Of a stretch of DNA of 64,000 nt, positions 37,899 through 46,504 are shown in pieces. The DNA comes from Luteimonas saliphila. GTDB lineage: Bacteria; Pseudomonadota; Gammaproteobacteria; Xanthomonadales; Xanthomonadaceae. Location: the NCBI RefSeq assembly GCF_016774335.1, contig NZ_JAETWA010000041.1:62001-126000 (forward strand). The letters run 5' to 3'. Position 1 is the first letter of the stretch; each line of letters starts with the position of its first letter. The translations under genes and the position numbers were made by a program. The notes under the pieces are model-generated. The model searched no databases, was not told the origin of the DNA, and was given only the letters and a program-made list of their open reading frames with translations.

Positions 37899-37926
37899 GC
37901 GCTATGTTGCCTTGCAACATAAGCGC
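37899..37926. promoter_or_regulatory. Palindrome between nasT and cysG-like gene
   Basis: ATGTTGCCTTGCAACAT is a perfect palindrome with a 3-base centre, extended by GCGC outer arms with one extra base. It sits in the 94-base divergent gap and could regulate both genes. Confidence 0.6.
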
Positions 37927-37955
37927 TGGCGCCGAGGTTTGCCAAGGGAGACGCG

Positions 37956-38963
37956 ATGCCGCTCTATCCCCTGTTCGCCGATCTGGCCGGCCGCGAGGTG
38001 CTGGTCGTGGGCGGCGGCGAGGTCGCCGTGCGCAAGATCGAGGCGCTGCTGCAGGCCGGGGCCCGGGTCCGCGTGCATGCCCGGGCCCTGCACCCGACGC
38101 TCCAGAGCTGGCTGGTCGAAGGGCGGCTGGACCGCCTGGAGGGCGAATTCGACCCGGCCTGGATCGACGCCGCGTGGCTGCTTGTGGTCGCCACCGACGA
38201 CGGCGCCTTCAACGCCGCGCTGGCGGCGCAGGCCACCGCCCGGCGCACGCTCGCCAACGTGGTGGACGACGCGCGGCTGTCGAGCTTCCAGGTGCCGGCG
38301 GTGATCGACCGCGCGCCGCTGCAGCTGGCGATCTCCTCCGGCGGCGCGGCGCCCATGCTGGCGCGGCGGCTGCGCGAGCGGCTGGAGATCGAACTCGATC
38401 CCTCGCTCGGCGCGCTGGCCGGGCTGTTCGCGCGCCATCGCGACAACATCCGCGAACGGCTGCCCGACCTGGACCGCCGCCGGCGCTGGTTCGATGCGGT
38501 GATCGACGGCGCCGTGCCCGCGCTGCTGCGCACCGGCCGTGTGGAGGATGCGGAGCGCGCCTTCGCGGCGATGCTGGATCCGGCCCGCATCGCCCCGGCC
38601 GGCGGGCGCATCAGCCTGGTCGGCACCGGACCGGGCGATCCGGCCCGCCTCACCCTCGGCGCGTTGCGGGCGATGAATCTGGCCGATGTGCTACTGGTCG
38701 ATGCGGGCGTGGCCGCGGCGGTGCTGGCGCTGGCGCGCAAGGATGCGCCGCGCGAGCCGGCGCCGACGGATCCGGAGGCTTGCCGCGCGCGACTGGCCGA
38801 GCATGCGCGCGCAGGACATCACGTGGTGTGGCTGCGCCCGGGCGACGGCTTCCGCGAACCGCCGTTTGCAAGACTCGCGCAGACGCTGCAGCGGCTGGAA
38901 TGGCCATGCGAGATCCATGCCGGCGTCGCCCCGGACCACGGCGACGCGCCAGGCGCAACCTGA
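37956..38963 (+). CDS. CysG-like siroheme synthase with reduced SUMT domain
   Basis: This 335-aa protein keeps a full CysG N-terminal module: NAD-binding VVGGGEVAVRKI (about 17-28), the NVVDD motif with Asp104/Asp105, ISSGGAAPMLARRLRERLE and the dimerisation region to about 215. That module oxidises precorrin-2 and inserts iron. The C-terminal methyltransferase domain begins correctly (ISLVGTGPGDPARLTLGALRAMNLADVLLVDAGV, 219-252) but is only about 117 residues instead of 240. The KGGDPFIFGR motif is replaced by WLRPGDGFREPPF. Methylation is probably supplied by CobA. AGGGAGA precedes the ATG. Confidence 0.85.
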   Translation: MPLYPLFADLAGREVLVVGGGEVAVRKIEALLQAGARVRVHARALHPTLQSWLVEGRLDRLEGEFDPAWIDAAWLLVVATDDGAFNAALAAQATARRTLANVVDDARLSSFQVPAVIDRAPLQLAISSGGAAPMLARRLRERLEIELDPSLGALAGLFARHRDNIRERLPDLDRRRRWFDAVIDGAVPALLRTGRVEDAERAFAAMLDPARIAPAGGRISLVGTGPGDPARLTLGALRAMNLADVLLVDAGVAAAVLALARKDAPREPAPTDPEACRARLAEHARAGHHVVWLRPGDGFREPPFARLAQTLQRLEWPCEIHAGVAPDHGDAPGAT

Positions 38964-39001
38964 TCCCGGGGCGGCCGCGATCGTCGCCGGGTCGCCGGGC
39001 C

Positions 39002-40729
39002 CTAGTCGCCGGCGCCGCCTGCCATGGCCGCGGAGGACACCAGCGCCTGCAATTCCTCTTCCAGCGTCGCGATCCGCGCCGACAACCGCGCGGTCTCGAC
39101 CGGGCTGACGTGGGCCAGTCCGTCCAGCAGTTCCGACAACTGCAGCAGCCGCTTGCGGTGGTCGCGCACGTCGAGGCGGCTGCGGTGGCCGCGCAGGTCG
39201 CCGACTTCCGCTTGCGGGTCGGGACGACGGTAGTGCTCGCGCAGCACCAGCCACAGGCGGCGGGCGATGCGCGCGTCGGCGTCGCTCCAGGGCGCGCTGC
39301 TGCCGCGTACGGTTTCGCGCCACGCGGCGAAGCTCGCGCGCGGACCGATCCGGCTGCCGTCGCCGGCGACCACGAACGGTGCGTCCGGTCGTCCGGCCCA
39401 GCGCACGTCCTCGATCTGCTCGCAGCGGAAGAACAGCAGCCATTCGTCGCTGCCCGGGTCGAGCGGCAGCGCGAACACGCCGGCGATGCCGTCGGCAGCC
39501 TCCGGGCCCGGGTTCCAGTCCTCGGCGCGGTCGGTCATCGCCGGGGCCGCCGCATGCGCCTCGCGCGCCAGCCAGGCCAGCAGGTCGGGGATGCGTTCGG
39601 CGGGCGGCGTGCGTCCGGCGCCATGCCAGCGGCCGGACTGCAGCAGGGCCACGCCATCGCAGGCGACCGCGCGGCGCAGCAGGTCGAGCTCGGCGGCGAT
39701 CGCGAGGCGGGCATCGCTGGCGTTCGCCAGGCGCAGCGCCAGGGTATCGCGCACGGCCCGCGCGCCGTCCTCCACCGCCGCCGCTTCCTGCTGTTCGCGC
39801 GCGGCGACGCGCATCGAGACGAACAGGCCGAACAGGTCGGCCGCGGCGCGTACGCCCGGCGAGAGATGGCGCACGCCGCGATGGTGGCAGGCGATCAGCC
39901 CCCACAACCGGCCGCTGGCGACGATCGAGATCGACATCGACGCGCCCACGCCCATGTTGGCCAGGTATTCCAGGTGCACGGGCGATACGCTGCGCAGCGA
40001 CAGCTGACCCAGGTCGAGCGGTTCGCCGCGCGCACTGCGGTCGGGCAGGACCGGGACCGGCGTGTAGTGGGCATCCGGAATCACGCGGATACGGTTGTGC
40101 AGGTACAGCCGGCGCGCCTGCGGCGGGATGTCCGAGGCGGGATAGCGCATGCCGAGGTAGGCGGGCATCGCGGAGTCGCGCGACTCGGCCACCACGTCGC
40201 CGGAATCGTCGTGGCGGAAGCGGTACACCATCACCCGGTCGTAGCCGGTGAGCAGGCGCACCTGTTCGGCCACGCGCTGGTGGAAGCCTTCGTCGTCGCC
40301 GCCCTGCGCGACCCGGGTGATCATCGCCTGCGCCACCACCGTTGGCGAGCGCTCGCCGGCGCCGCGCACGTGCGGCTCGATCTCGATGTGCACCAGTCCC
40401 TGTGCGACGTGCACGCTGACCTCGCACAACGCGGCCAGCGGGCCGATGTTCGCCACCGCCGCGCGCTGGGCCTGCGCGCCGGGTTCGGCGAACCCGATCG
40501 TCTCGGCGATGGTCTGAATCACGTCGTCGGTGATGAACTCGCGCAGCGAACGGCGCAGCATCTGTTCCGGAGGCGCGCTGGTGAGCGCTTCGATGTTGGC
40601 CGAGACATGGTGGATCGACCAGTCCGGCAACCGGCAGCTGATCAGGTATCCGTGCGGCTGGATCGCGCCCGGGAGGTGGATCGGCTCGCTGGCGCAGGCG
40701 TCCAGCGCGCGTTCGAGTTCGGGGGTCAT
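39002..40729 (-). CDS. bphP: Bacteriophytochrome photosensory module without kinase
   Basis: This 575-aa red/far-red light sensor has the full PAS-GAF-PHY core. Biliverdin would attach to Cys12 (DACASEPIHLPG). GAF carries YPASDIPPQARRLY (196-210) with the conserved Asp200, and His252 and His282 near the chromophore. PHY has the tongue motif PRASF (463-467). After residue 500 only a short coiled coil (about 520-565) remains: no histidine kinase, PAS9 or GGDEF output. Output is probably through partner binding. The ATG overlaps the bphO stop (ATGA). Confidence 0.9.
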   Translation of the reverse strand: MTPELERALDACASEPIHLPGAIQPHGYLISCRLPDWSIHHVSANIEALTSAPPEQMLRRSLREFITDDVIQTIAETIGFAEPGAQAQRAAVANIGPLAALCEVSVHVAQGLVHIEIEPHVRGAGERSPTVVAQAMITRVAQGGDDEGFHQRVAEQVRLLTGYDRVMVYRFRHDDSGDVVAESRDSAMPAYLGMRYPASDIPPQARRLYLHNRIRVIPDAHYTPVPVLPDRSARGEPLDLGQLSLRSVSPVHLEYLANMGVGASMSISIVASGRLWGLIACHHRGVRHLSPGVRAAADLFGLFVSMRVAAREQQEAAAVEDGARAVRDTLALRLANASDARLAIAAELDLLRRAVACDGVALLQSGRWHGAGRTPPAERIPDLLAWLAREAHAAAPAMTDRAEDWNPGPEAADGIAGVFALPLDPGSDEWLLFFRCEQIEDVRWAGRPDAPFVVAGDGSRIGPRASFAAWRETVRGSSAPWSDADARIARRLWLVLREHYRRPDPQAEVGDLRGHRSRLDVRDHRKRLLQLSELLDGLAHVSPVETARLSARIATLEEELQALVSSAAMAGGAGD

Positions 40730-41274
40730 GCGCGCTCCTTGTCGGCTGCAACGGGAAGATGGTCGAAGCTGCGCTCGAAACAGGCCTGGACCAGCGCAAA
40801 CGCGCTGCGCGCGCCGTCCTCGGCCTGGGCCATGCGCGACGCATCGCCGGCATCGAGTGCCGACAGCCGCGCCTGCAGCGCGGACCAGTCCTCCGCGGCC
40901 GCGTGGCGCGCCAGGAAACCGGCGCCGCGCCTGCGGTCGAAGCCGAGCCGCTGCGCATCGCGCAACAGCACGCGCGCGCCCATGCCGCTGCCGGCCATCA
41001 CGTAGTTCCAGCCCAGCCGCGTCGCCGCACCGGACGCCGGGGCGCGCACGCCCTCGGCCGCGAGCGGCGCCAGCGCCAGCGAGGACAGGTCGCCGGCCAG
41101 CCACGCCGAATGGCGCGGCGTCGCCTCCACCGCGATCTCGAAGTCGGTCGCGAAGCGGTGCATGCCCAGCACGTAGCGGCGGTAGGTGGCGACCGAATCC
41201 AGGCCGCGCGGGAACAGCGCGTCCACCCGCGCGTGCAGGTCGGCGGTGGCCTCGCGCAGGCGCATCCGCGCCAT
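40726..41274 (-). CDS. bphO: Heme oxygenase BphO
   Basis: This 182-aa enzyme opens heme to biliverdin, the phytochrome chromophore. The proximal His lies in REATADLHARVD (about residue 14) and the distal helix in LGWNYVMAGSGMGARVL. It is translationally coupled to bphP, which explains its job. Confidence 0.9.
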   Translation of the reverse strand: MARMRLREATADLHARVDALFPRGLDSVATYRRYVLGMHRFATDFEIAVEATPRHSAWLAGDLSSLALAPLAAEGVRAPASGAATRLGWNYVMAGSGMGARVLLRDAQRLGFDRRRGAGFLARHAAAEDWSALQARLSALDAGDASRMAQAEDGARSAFALVQACFERSFDHLPVAADKERA

Positions 41275-41451
41275 GCCTTGCTGCGGTCTGGTGGTCGTGC
41301 CCGGGGCGCTGGATCCGATGATGCGGCGCAGGATACCGGCCCGACCTTGCAGCGACGCCGGGCCGCGCGCGACGCGTTCAGGAAGATGAGCAGGGCGACC
41401 GAATCCGCGCCCTCGCTACAATGCGCGTCTTCACGAACCTGTCCCGCACCC

Positions 41452-42354
41452 GTGTCCTTCCCCGACTACGACTTCGCCAGCCATCGTTTCGAGGTTCGTC
41501 CCGGGATCCGTCTGCATTACCTGGACGAGGGGCCGCGCGACGGCGAGGTGGTGGTGGCGCTGCACGGCAATCCGTCGTGGAGCTATTGCTGGCGACACCT
41601 GGTGCATGGACTGCGCGACCGCTACCGGGTGATCGTGCCCGACCATGTCGGCATGGGCCTGTCGGACAAGCCCGACGACGATGCCGACGCGCTGCCGCGC
41701 TACGACTACACCCTGCAGTCGCGCGTCGACGACCTGGCGGCGCTGCTCGCGCATCTGGGCGTCGACGGCCCGATGACGCTCGCGGTGCACGACTGGGGCG
41801 GCATGATCGGCTTCGGCTGGGCGCTGTCGCACACGGCGCAGGTCAGGCGCCTGGTGGTCCTCAACACCGCCGCGTTCCCGATGCCGCCGGGCAAGCCGAT
41901 GCCGTGGCAGATCGCGCTCGGCCGCGACTACCACGTCGGCGAGCTGTTGATCCGAGGCTTCAACGCGTTCTCCGCCGGCGCGTCCCGATTCGGGGTCGAG
42001 CGCATGATGTCGCGCGAGGTGCGTCGCGCCTACGTCGCGCCTTACGACAGCTGGAAGAATCGTATCTCGACCGTGCGCTTCATGCAGGACATCCCGCTGA
42101 CCGAACGCGATCGCGCCTGGCCGCTTGTGGCCGAATCCGGGCGGCGACTGGGCGAATACGCCGACCGTCCCGCGTTCCTCGGCTGGGGCCTGAAGGACTT
42201 CGTGTTCGACCGGGATTTCCTCGCGCGTTTCCGCACCGCGCTGCCGCAGGCCGAAGTACACACCTTCGAAGACGCCGGCCACTACGTGCTGGAAGACAAG
42301 CACGAAGTGCTGGTGCCTGAGATCCGCGCCTTCCTCGATCGCCATCCCCTGTAG
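41452..42354 (+). CDS. oleB: OleB, beta-lactone decarboxylase
   Basis: This 300-aa alpha/beta-hydrolase of the haloalkane dehalogenase superfamily decarboxylates cis-beta-lactones to the final olefin. The oxyanion region is LHGNPSWSYCW, the nucleophile Asp114 lies in VHDWGG and the catalytic His in DAGHYVLED. A GTG start at 41452 puts the nucleophile at 114, the position I recall for X. campestris OleB. An ATG at 41386 is possible but its extension is unlike the family. The stop TAG lies inside a dispersed palindrome. Confidence 0.9.
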   Translation: MSFPDYDFASHRFEVRPGIRLHYLDEGPRDGEVVVALHGNPSWSYCWRHLVHGLRDRYRVIVPDHVGMGLSDKPDDDADALPRYDYTLQSRVDDLAALLAHLGVDGPMTLAVHDWGGMIGFGWALSHTAQVRRLVVLNTAAFPMPPGKPMPWQIALGRDYHVGELLIRGFNAFSAGASRFGVERMMSREVRRAYVAPYDSWKNRISTVRFMQDIPLTERDRAWPLVAESGRRLGEYADRPAFLGWGLKDFVFDRDFLARFRTALPQAEVHTFEDAGHYVLEDKHEVLVPEIRAFLDRHPL

Positions 42355-42494
42355 GAACGCCTTCAGGCGCGATCGCGATCGCGAGGTCTCTCGGGATCCT
42401 GTGCGCAATGGCGGCGGGCCGCGGATCGCGGCTGAAGCCGCTCCTGCATGGCTGAAGGTCAGGCTGCCCTGGTAGGAGCGCCTTCAGGCGCGAC
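42351..42494. repeat. Three GTAGGAG-type elements after oleB
   Basis: Copies lie at 42351-42373 (supplying the oleB stop), 42425-42447 (reverse) and 42472-42494. A weaker relative lies at 42522-42545. The remaining sequence up to 42635 has no gene. Confidence 0.75.
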
Positions 42495-42635
42495 CGTTGC
42501 CGGGTAACCGGTCGTCACCTTGTGCGGGAGCGGCGCCAGGCGCGACCCATCCCCGGGGCAACGGGTGTGCGTGTCGCCAGGCCATGGCGCTCCCGGTCTT
42601 CGGCCGCCCCGCATGCACGGCACGCGCGTGACCGG

Positions 42636-43064
42636 TCAGGCGGCCGGCGGCGGTAGTCCGGTCGGCGGCGTGCAGTCGCCGTTGCCATCGCCACGGTCCA
42701 GGCCGTCGCCTGCCCCATCGCGCCAGCGCCAGTCGTCGACGCCCAGCAGCTCGAGGCCGTGCGCCAGTCGCGCCCGGTCGCACTGGTCGCTGGCGCGGCC
42801 GTGTTCCCACGAGGCCTCGACCTCGCGGCATACCGACGGCCGGTGCGGATGGATCGTGCAGCGCGAATACGCGCCGATCCGCGCATCCAGCGCAACGCAG
42901 CGGATCGGGTCGGAATAGGTGCCGCGCATGCACAGGCGGTGCGCGTCGAGCCGCTCGGTGAGCGCCGCCGGCACGCCGCCGGGTGTCGCCTCGTCGGACT
43001 CCATCCAGTGGAAGGCGACGCGGTACTGCGTGCAGCAGGCGCCGCAGGTCAGGCAGGGGTGCAT
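42636..43064 (-). CDS. YkgJ-family cysteine-cluster protein
   Basis: This 142-aa protein has the CxxCGACC start (CLTCGACCTQYRVAF) and later cysteines (RCVAL, RCTIHPHRPSVCREVE) of the YkgJ zinc/iron-chelating family. Metal binding is a family inference; no enzyme activity is known. It is antisense to the ole genes between oleB and oleC. Confidence 0.85.
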   Translation of the reverse strand: MHPCLTCGACCTQYRVAFHWMESDEATPGGVPAALTERLDAHRLCMRGTYSDPIRCVALDARIGAYSRCTIHPHRPSVCREVEASWEHGRASDQCDRARLAHGLELLGVDDWRWRDGAGDGLDRGDGNGDCTPPTGLPPPAA

Positions 43065-43182
43065 GGGAAGCCGGGCCTTGCGCGGCGCGAGCGGGGAGGG
43101 TGCGCCATTGTCCCGGCGCCGCGTCCGTGCGCAAGGGTCCCCGGGGCGATAATGGCGCCTCTCGCGAACGCGGACCCCGCGC

Positions 43183-44916
43183 ATGGTGCAGGAACACGAC
43201 GCCGGATCGACCGGCCCGGCCATCCCCGGCCGGGTATCGGGGGCCGCAGCCGATGTCGACAGGGCTTCGCCCGGGCGCGCGCCATCGCCCTGCAACATTG
43301 CTGCCGCCCTGCCGCAGCTGGCGGCGCAGGCGCCGGAGCGGGTCGCCATGCGCTGCCCCGGCCGCGACGGTCGCTATGCGGTCTCGCTGACCTACGGCGA
43401 ACTCGATTCGCGCAGCGACGCGATCGCCGCCGGCCTGGCCGCACGCGGGATCGTGCGCGGCACCCGCACCGTGTTGATGGTGCGGCCGACGCCGGAGTTC
43501 TTCCTGCTGATGTTCGCGCTGTTCAAGGCCGGCGCGGTGCCGGTGCTGGTAGATCCGGGTATCGACCGGCGCGCGCTGAAGCAGTGCCTGGGCGAGGCGC
43601 GGCCGGAGGCCTTCATCGGCATCCCGCTGGCGCAGTTCGCGCGCGTGCTGCTGGGCTGGGCGAAAGCGGCGCGCACCAGCATCACCACGGGCCGGTTCGC
43701 GTGGCTGGCCGATGCCACACTGGCGCGGATCGAGCGCGAGGGCGCAGCCAGCGGCCCGCAGCTGGTGGACACGCAACCCGACGATGTCGCCGCGATCCTG
43801 TTCACCAGCGGCTCCACCGGCGTGCCCAAGGGCGTGGTCTACCGCCACCGCCATTTCGTCGCCCAGATCGACATGCTGCGCGACGCGTTCGGGATCGCGC
43901 CCGGCGGCATCGACTTCCCGACCTTCCCGCCGTTCGCACTGTTCGATCCCGCGCTCGGCCTGACCTCGATCATCCCCGACATGGATCCCACCCGCCCGGC
44001 GGAGGCCGATCCGCGCAAGCTGCACGCGGCGATCGGGCGCTTCGGCGTCGACCAGCTGTTCGGCTCCCCGGCGCTGATGCGGGTGCTGGCCGATCACGGC
44101 GCGCCATTGCCGACGCTGCGGCGGGTGACCGCTGCCGGCGCGCCGGTGCCGCCCGATGTGGTGGCGAGGATGCTCGACCTGCTGCCGGAGGATGCGCACT
44201 TCTGGACGCCCTACGGCGCGACCGAATGCCTGCCAGTGGCGGTGATCGAGGGCCGCGAACTGCTGGCGCTGCGCGAACGCACCGAACGCGGCGCCGGCAC
44301 GTGCGTCGGCCGTCCGGTGCCACCGAACGAGGTGCGCATCATCAGCATCGGAGACGATCCGATCGAGGCGTGGTCGGAAGACCTTCTGGCCGCGCCCGGC
44401 GAGGTCGGCGAGATCACGGTGGCGGGCCCCAGCGCGACAGACAGCTACTTCAATCGCGACGCGCAGACGCGGTTGGCGAAGATCGTCGAGGCGCTGCCTG
44501 GGGGCGGTACGCGCGTGATCCACCGCATGGGCGACCTCGGCTGTTTCGACGCCGATGGCCGGCTCTGGTTCTGCGGCCGCAAGTCGCAGCGGGTCGAGAC
44601 CGCGGACGGGCCGCTGTACACCGAGCAGGTGGAGCCGGTGTTCAACACGCATCCAGAGGTGCACCGCACCGCGCTGGTCGGGATCGGGCCCGCGGGTCGG
44701 CAGGTGCCGGTGCTGTGCGTGGAAGCGAACGCGGGCGTGGCGCAGGCCGGGCAGGCGCGCATCGCCAACGAGCTGCGACGCCTCGGTGAAGGCTTCGTCC
44801 ACACTGCACGCATCACCCTGATCCTGTTCCACCCCGGCTTTCCGGTCGATATCCGCCACAACGCGAAGATCGCCCGTGAGACGCTGTCGGCCTGGGCCGC
44901 GACGCGTGTCGGCTGA
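43183..44916 (+). CDS. oleC: OleC, beta-lactone synthetase
   Basis: This 577-aa AMP-forming ligase-like enzyme converts 2-alkyl-3-hydroxyacids to cis-beta-lactones with ATP. The P-loop is LFTSGSTGVPKGVVYRH (about 206-222), followed by YGATEC and the LWFCGRKSQRVET hinge. OleC differs from acyl-CoA ligases mainly in its product. About 34 residues precede the conserved CNIAAALP start, so translation may begin further in. The next gene overlaps its end by 11 bases. Confidence 0.92.
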   Translation: MVQEHDAGSTGPAIPGRVSGAAADVDRASPGRAPSPCNIAAALPQLAAQAPERVAMRCPGRDGRYAVSLTYGELDSRSDAIAAGLAARGIVRGTRTVLMVRPTPEFFLLMFALFKAGAVPVLVDPGIDRRALKQCLGEARPEAFIGIPLAQFARVLLGWAKAARTSITTGRFAWLADATLARIEREGAASGPQLVDTQPDDVAAILFTSGSTGVPKGVVYRHRHFVAQIDMLRDAFGIAPGGIDFPTFPPFALFDPALGLTSIIPDMDPTRPAEADPRKLHAAIGRFGVDQLFGSPALMRVLADHGAPLPTLRRVTAAGAPVPPDVVARMLDLLPEDAHFWTPYGATECLPVAVIEGRELLALRERTERGAGTCVGRPVPPNEVRIISIGDDPIEAWSEDLLAAPGEVGEITVAGPSATDSYFNRDAQTRLAKIVEALPGGGTRVIHRMGDLGCFDADGRLWFCGRKSQRVETADGPLYTEQVEPVFNTHPEVHRTALVGIGPAGRQVPVLCVEANAGVAQAGQARIANELRRLGEGFVHTARITLILFHPGFPVDIRHNAKIARETLSAWAATRVG

Positions 44917-46504
44917 GAACGCCAAAGCGTCGCCTGCGTCATGGCGTCTCGACGATCTGCATATCGATGTCGCGCGGCAACGCGTCGTCCGTGACGACGG
45001 GCGCGTGCTGGAGGTCGCGGGCCTGAGTTTCCGCCTGCTGCACTACCTGCTCGGGCGGGGCACGCGCGTGGTGGGCTTCGACGAACTGATCGACCGGGTC
45101 TGGGCGCCGGCGCACGTGGGCGAGGAAACCGTGACCCAACGCGTGCGCCTGCTGCGCCAGGCACTGGGCGACGATGGCCGGCAGCCGCGCTACGTGCGCT
45201 CGGTGCGCGGGCAGGGCTACCAGCTGTGCAGCGAGCCCCGGGCCGAGGCCCCTTCTCTCGATTCGCGGTCGACAGCGTCATCAGTACACAGGCCTCACGC
45301 CTCGCGCCTGGCCGCTGTCGCGCTGCTGCCGATGCTCGGAGTGCTGGCCTGGTGGCTGTGGCCACGATCCGACGCGCCCGTCGTTTCGCCGCTGTCGCAG
45401 CGCGCCGCCTACTATGCCGGCATCGGCCAGCAGGCCAACAACGAGCGCGCGATCGCGCTGTACCGGCAGCGGCTGCAGGAATCCCCGGATGATACGGACG
45501 CGCAGCTCGGCCTCAGCCGTGCCTACAGCGCGCGCCTGTGCCTGTACAACGGCAGCGCAGACGACGCGGTGCAGGCCCAGACGCTGGCCGACGCCGTGAT
45601 CGCGCGCCAGCCGAAGACCGCTGCGGCCTACGCCGCCCTCGCCTATGCACACGACTGCCGTGGCGAGATCCCCGCCGCGCTGGCCGGCTACGAACGTGCG
45701 GTGCAACTGGATCCGGCGGCCGACGGCAGCCGTGCGTCCGCCGCGTACCTCTACGCGCGCCAGGGGCGGATCGCCGATGCGCTGGCCGCCAACCTTGCGG
45801 TGCGCGAGCCGGCTGGCGTGCGCTTCCTGGACCTGCAGATCGCGTCCAACCTCGATCTGCTGGGGTACGCCGCGGCGGCAGAGGCGCGCTACCGGCGCAG
45901 CTTTCAGCTGTATCCGGACAACGTGTTCTCGAACCTGGCCTGGCCTACGTTCCTGTACGGGCGCGGCCGCAGCGACGAGGCGCAGACGGCGCTGGACCAG
46001 GCCTTGTCGCGCGGCACCGAGCACCCTGGCCTGCATCTGCTGGCCGCCGAACTGGCGCTGCTGCGCGGCGACACCGCGGCCGCGCGCGACGCCGCGGGAC
46101 GGGCGCACGCGCTCAGGCCGCATGCGAGCTTCCCGGAGTCCGTCGCCTGGACCGCCGGTGCCGAAGGCCGACCCGATGCCGCCGCACTGCGCGAACGCGC
46201 GGCCGCGCTCGGCGCCGGCCTCGCCCGCGGCACCGATCCCTTCGACGGTGTCGAGGCGGCGCTGCTGCATGCACTGGCCGGCGACCGCGACGCGGCAGGC
46301 CGGTCGCTCGATGCCGCAGTGGCCGCCGGCTTCCGCGACGCCGGCTACCTGCGTGTGTCGCCGCTGTTCGCGGACCTGCGCGACGCGCCGGCATTCGACG
46401 CCGCGTTGCGGTGTATCGACGAGGCGCTGGCCGCCGAGCGCGCCGCGGTACTGGCCTCCGGCCGCCTTCCGGACGATGCAACCGACGCTACGGCAGGGCG
46501 CTGA
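44906..46504 (+). CDS. Membrane-anchored winged-helix/TPR regulator
   Basis: This 532-aa protein begins with an OmpR-type winged helix (about 10-115; WAPAHVGEETVTQRVRLLRQALGD and YVRSVRGQGYQL). One membrane helix (about 134-152) and a periplasmic domain of TPR-like repeats (about 165-520) follow. The layout resembles CadC-type one-component regulators. A GTG at 44906 overlaps the oleC stop, so translation may be coupled to oleC; an ATG at 44876 is an alternative. Its target genes are unknown, but the ole genes are candidates. Confidence 0.8.
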   Translation: MSAENAKASPASWRLDDLHIDVARQRVVRDDGRVLEVAGLSFRLLHYLLGRGTRVVGFDELIDRVWAPAHVGEETVTQRVRLLRQALGDDGRQPRYVRSVRGQGYQLCSEPRAEAPSLDSRSTASSVHRPHASRLAAVALLPMLGVLAWWLWPRSDAPVVSPLSQRAAYYAGIGQQANNERAIALYRQRLQESPDDTDAQLGLSRAYSARLCLYNGSADDAVQAQTLADAVIARQPKTAAAYAALAYAHDCRGEIPAALAGYERAVQLDPAADGSRASAAYLYARQGRIADALAANLAVREPAGVRFLDLQIASNLDLLGYAAAAEARYRRSFQLYPDNVFSNLAWPTFLYGRGRSDEAQTALDQALSRGTEHPGLHLLAAELALLRGDTAAARDAAGRAHALRPHASFPESVAWTAGAEGRPDAAALRERAAALGAGLARGTDPFDGVEAALLHALAGDRDAAGRSLDAAVAAGFRDAGYLRVSPLFADLRDAPAFDAALRCIDEALAAERAAVLASGRLPDDATDATAGR

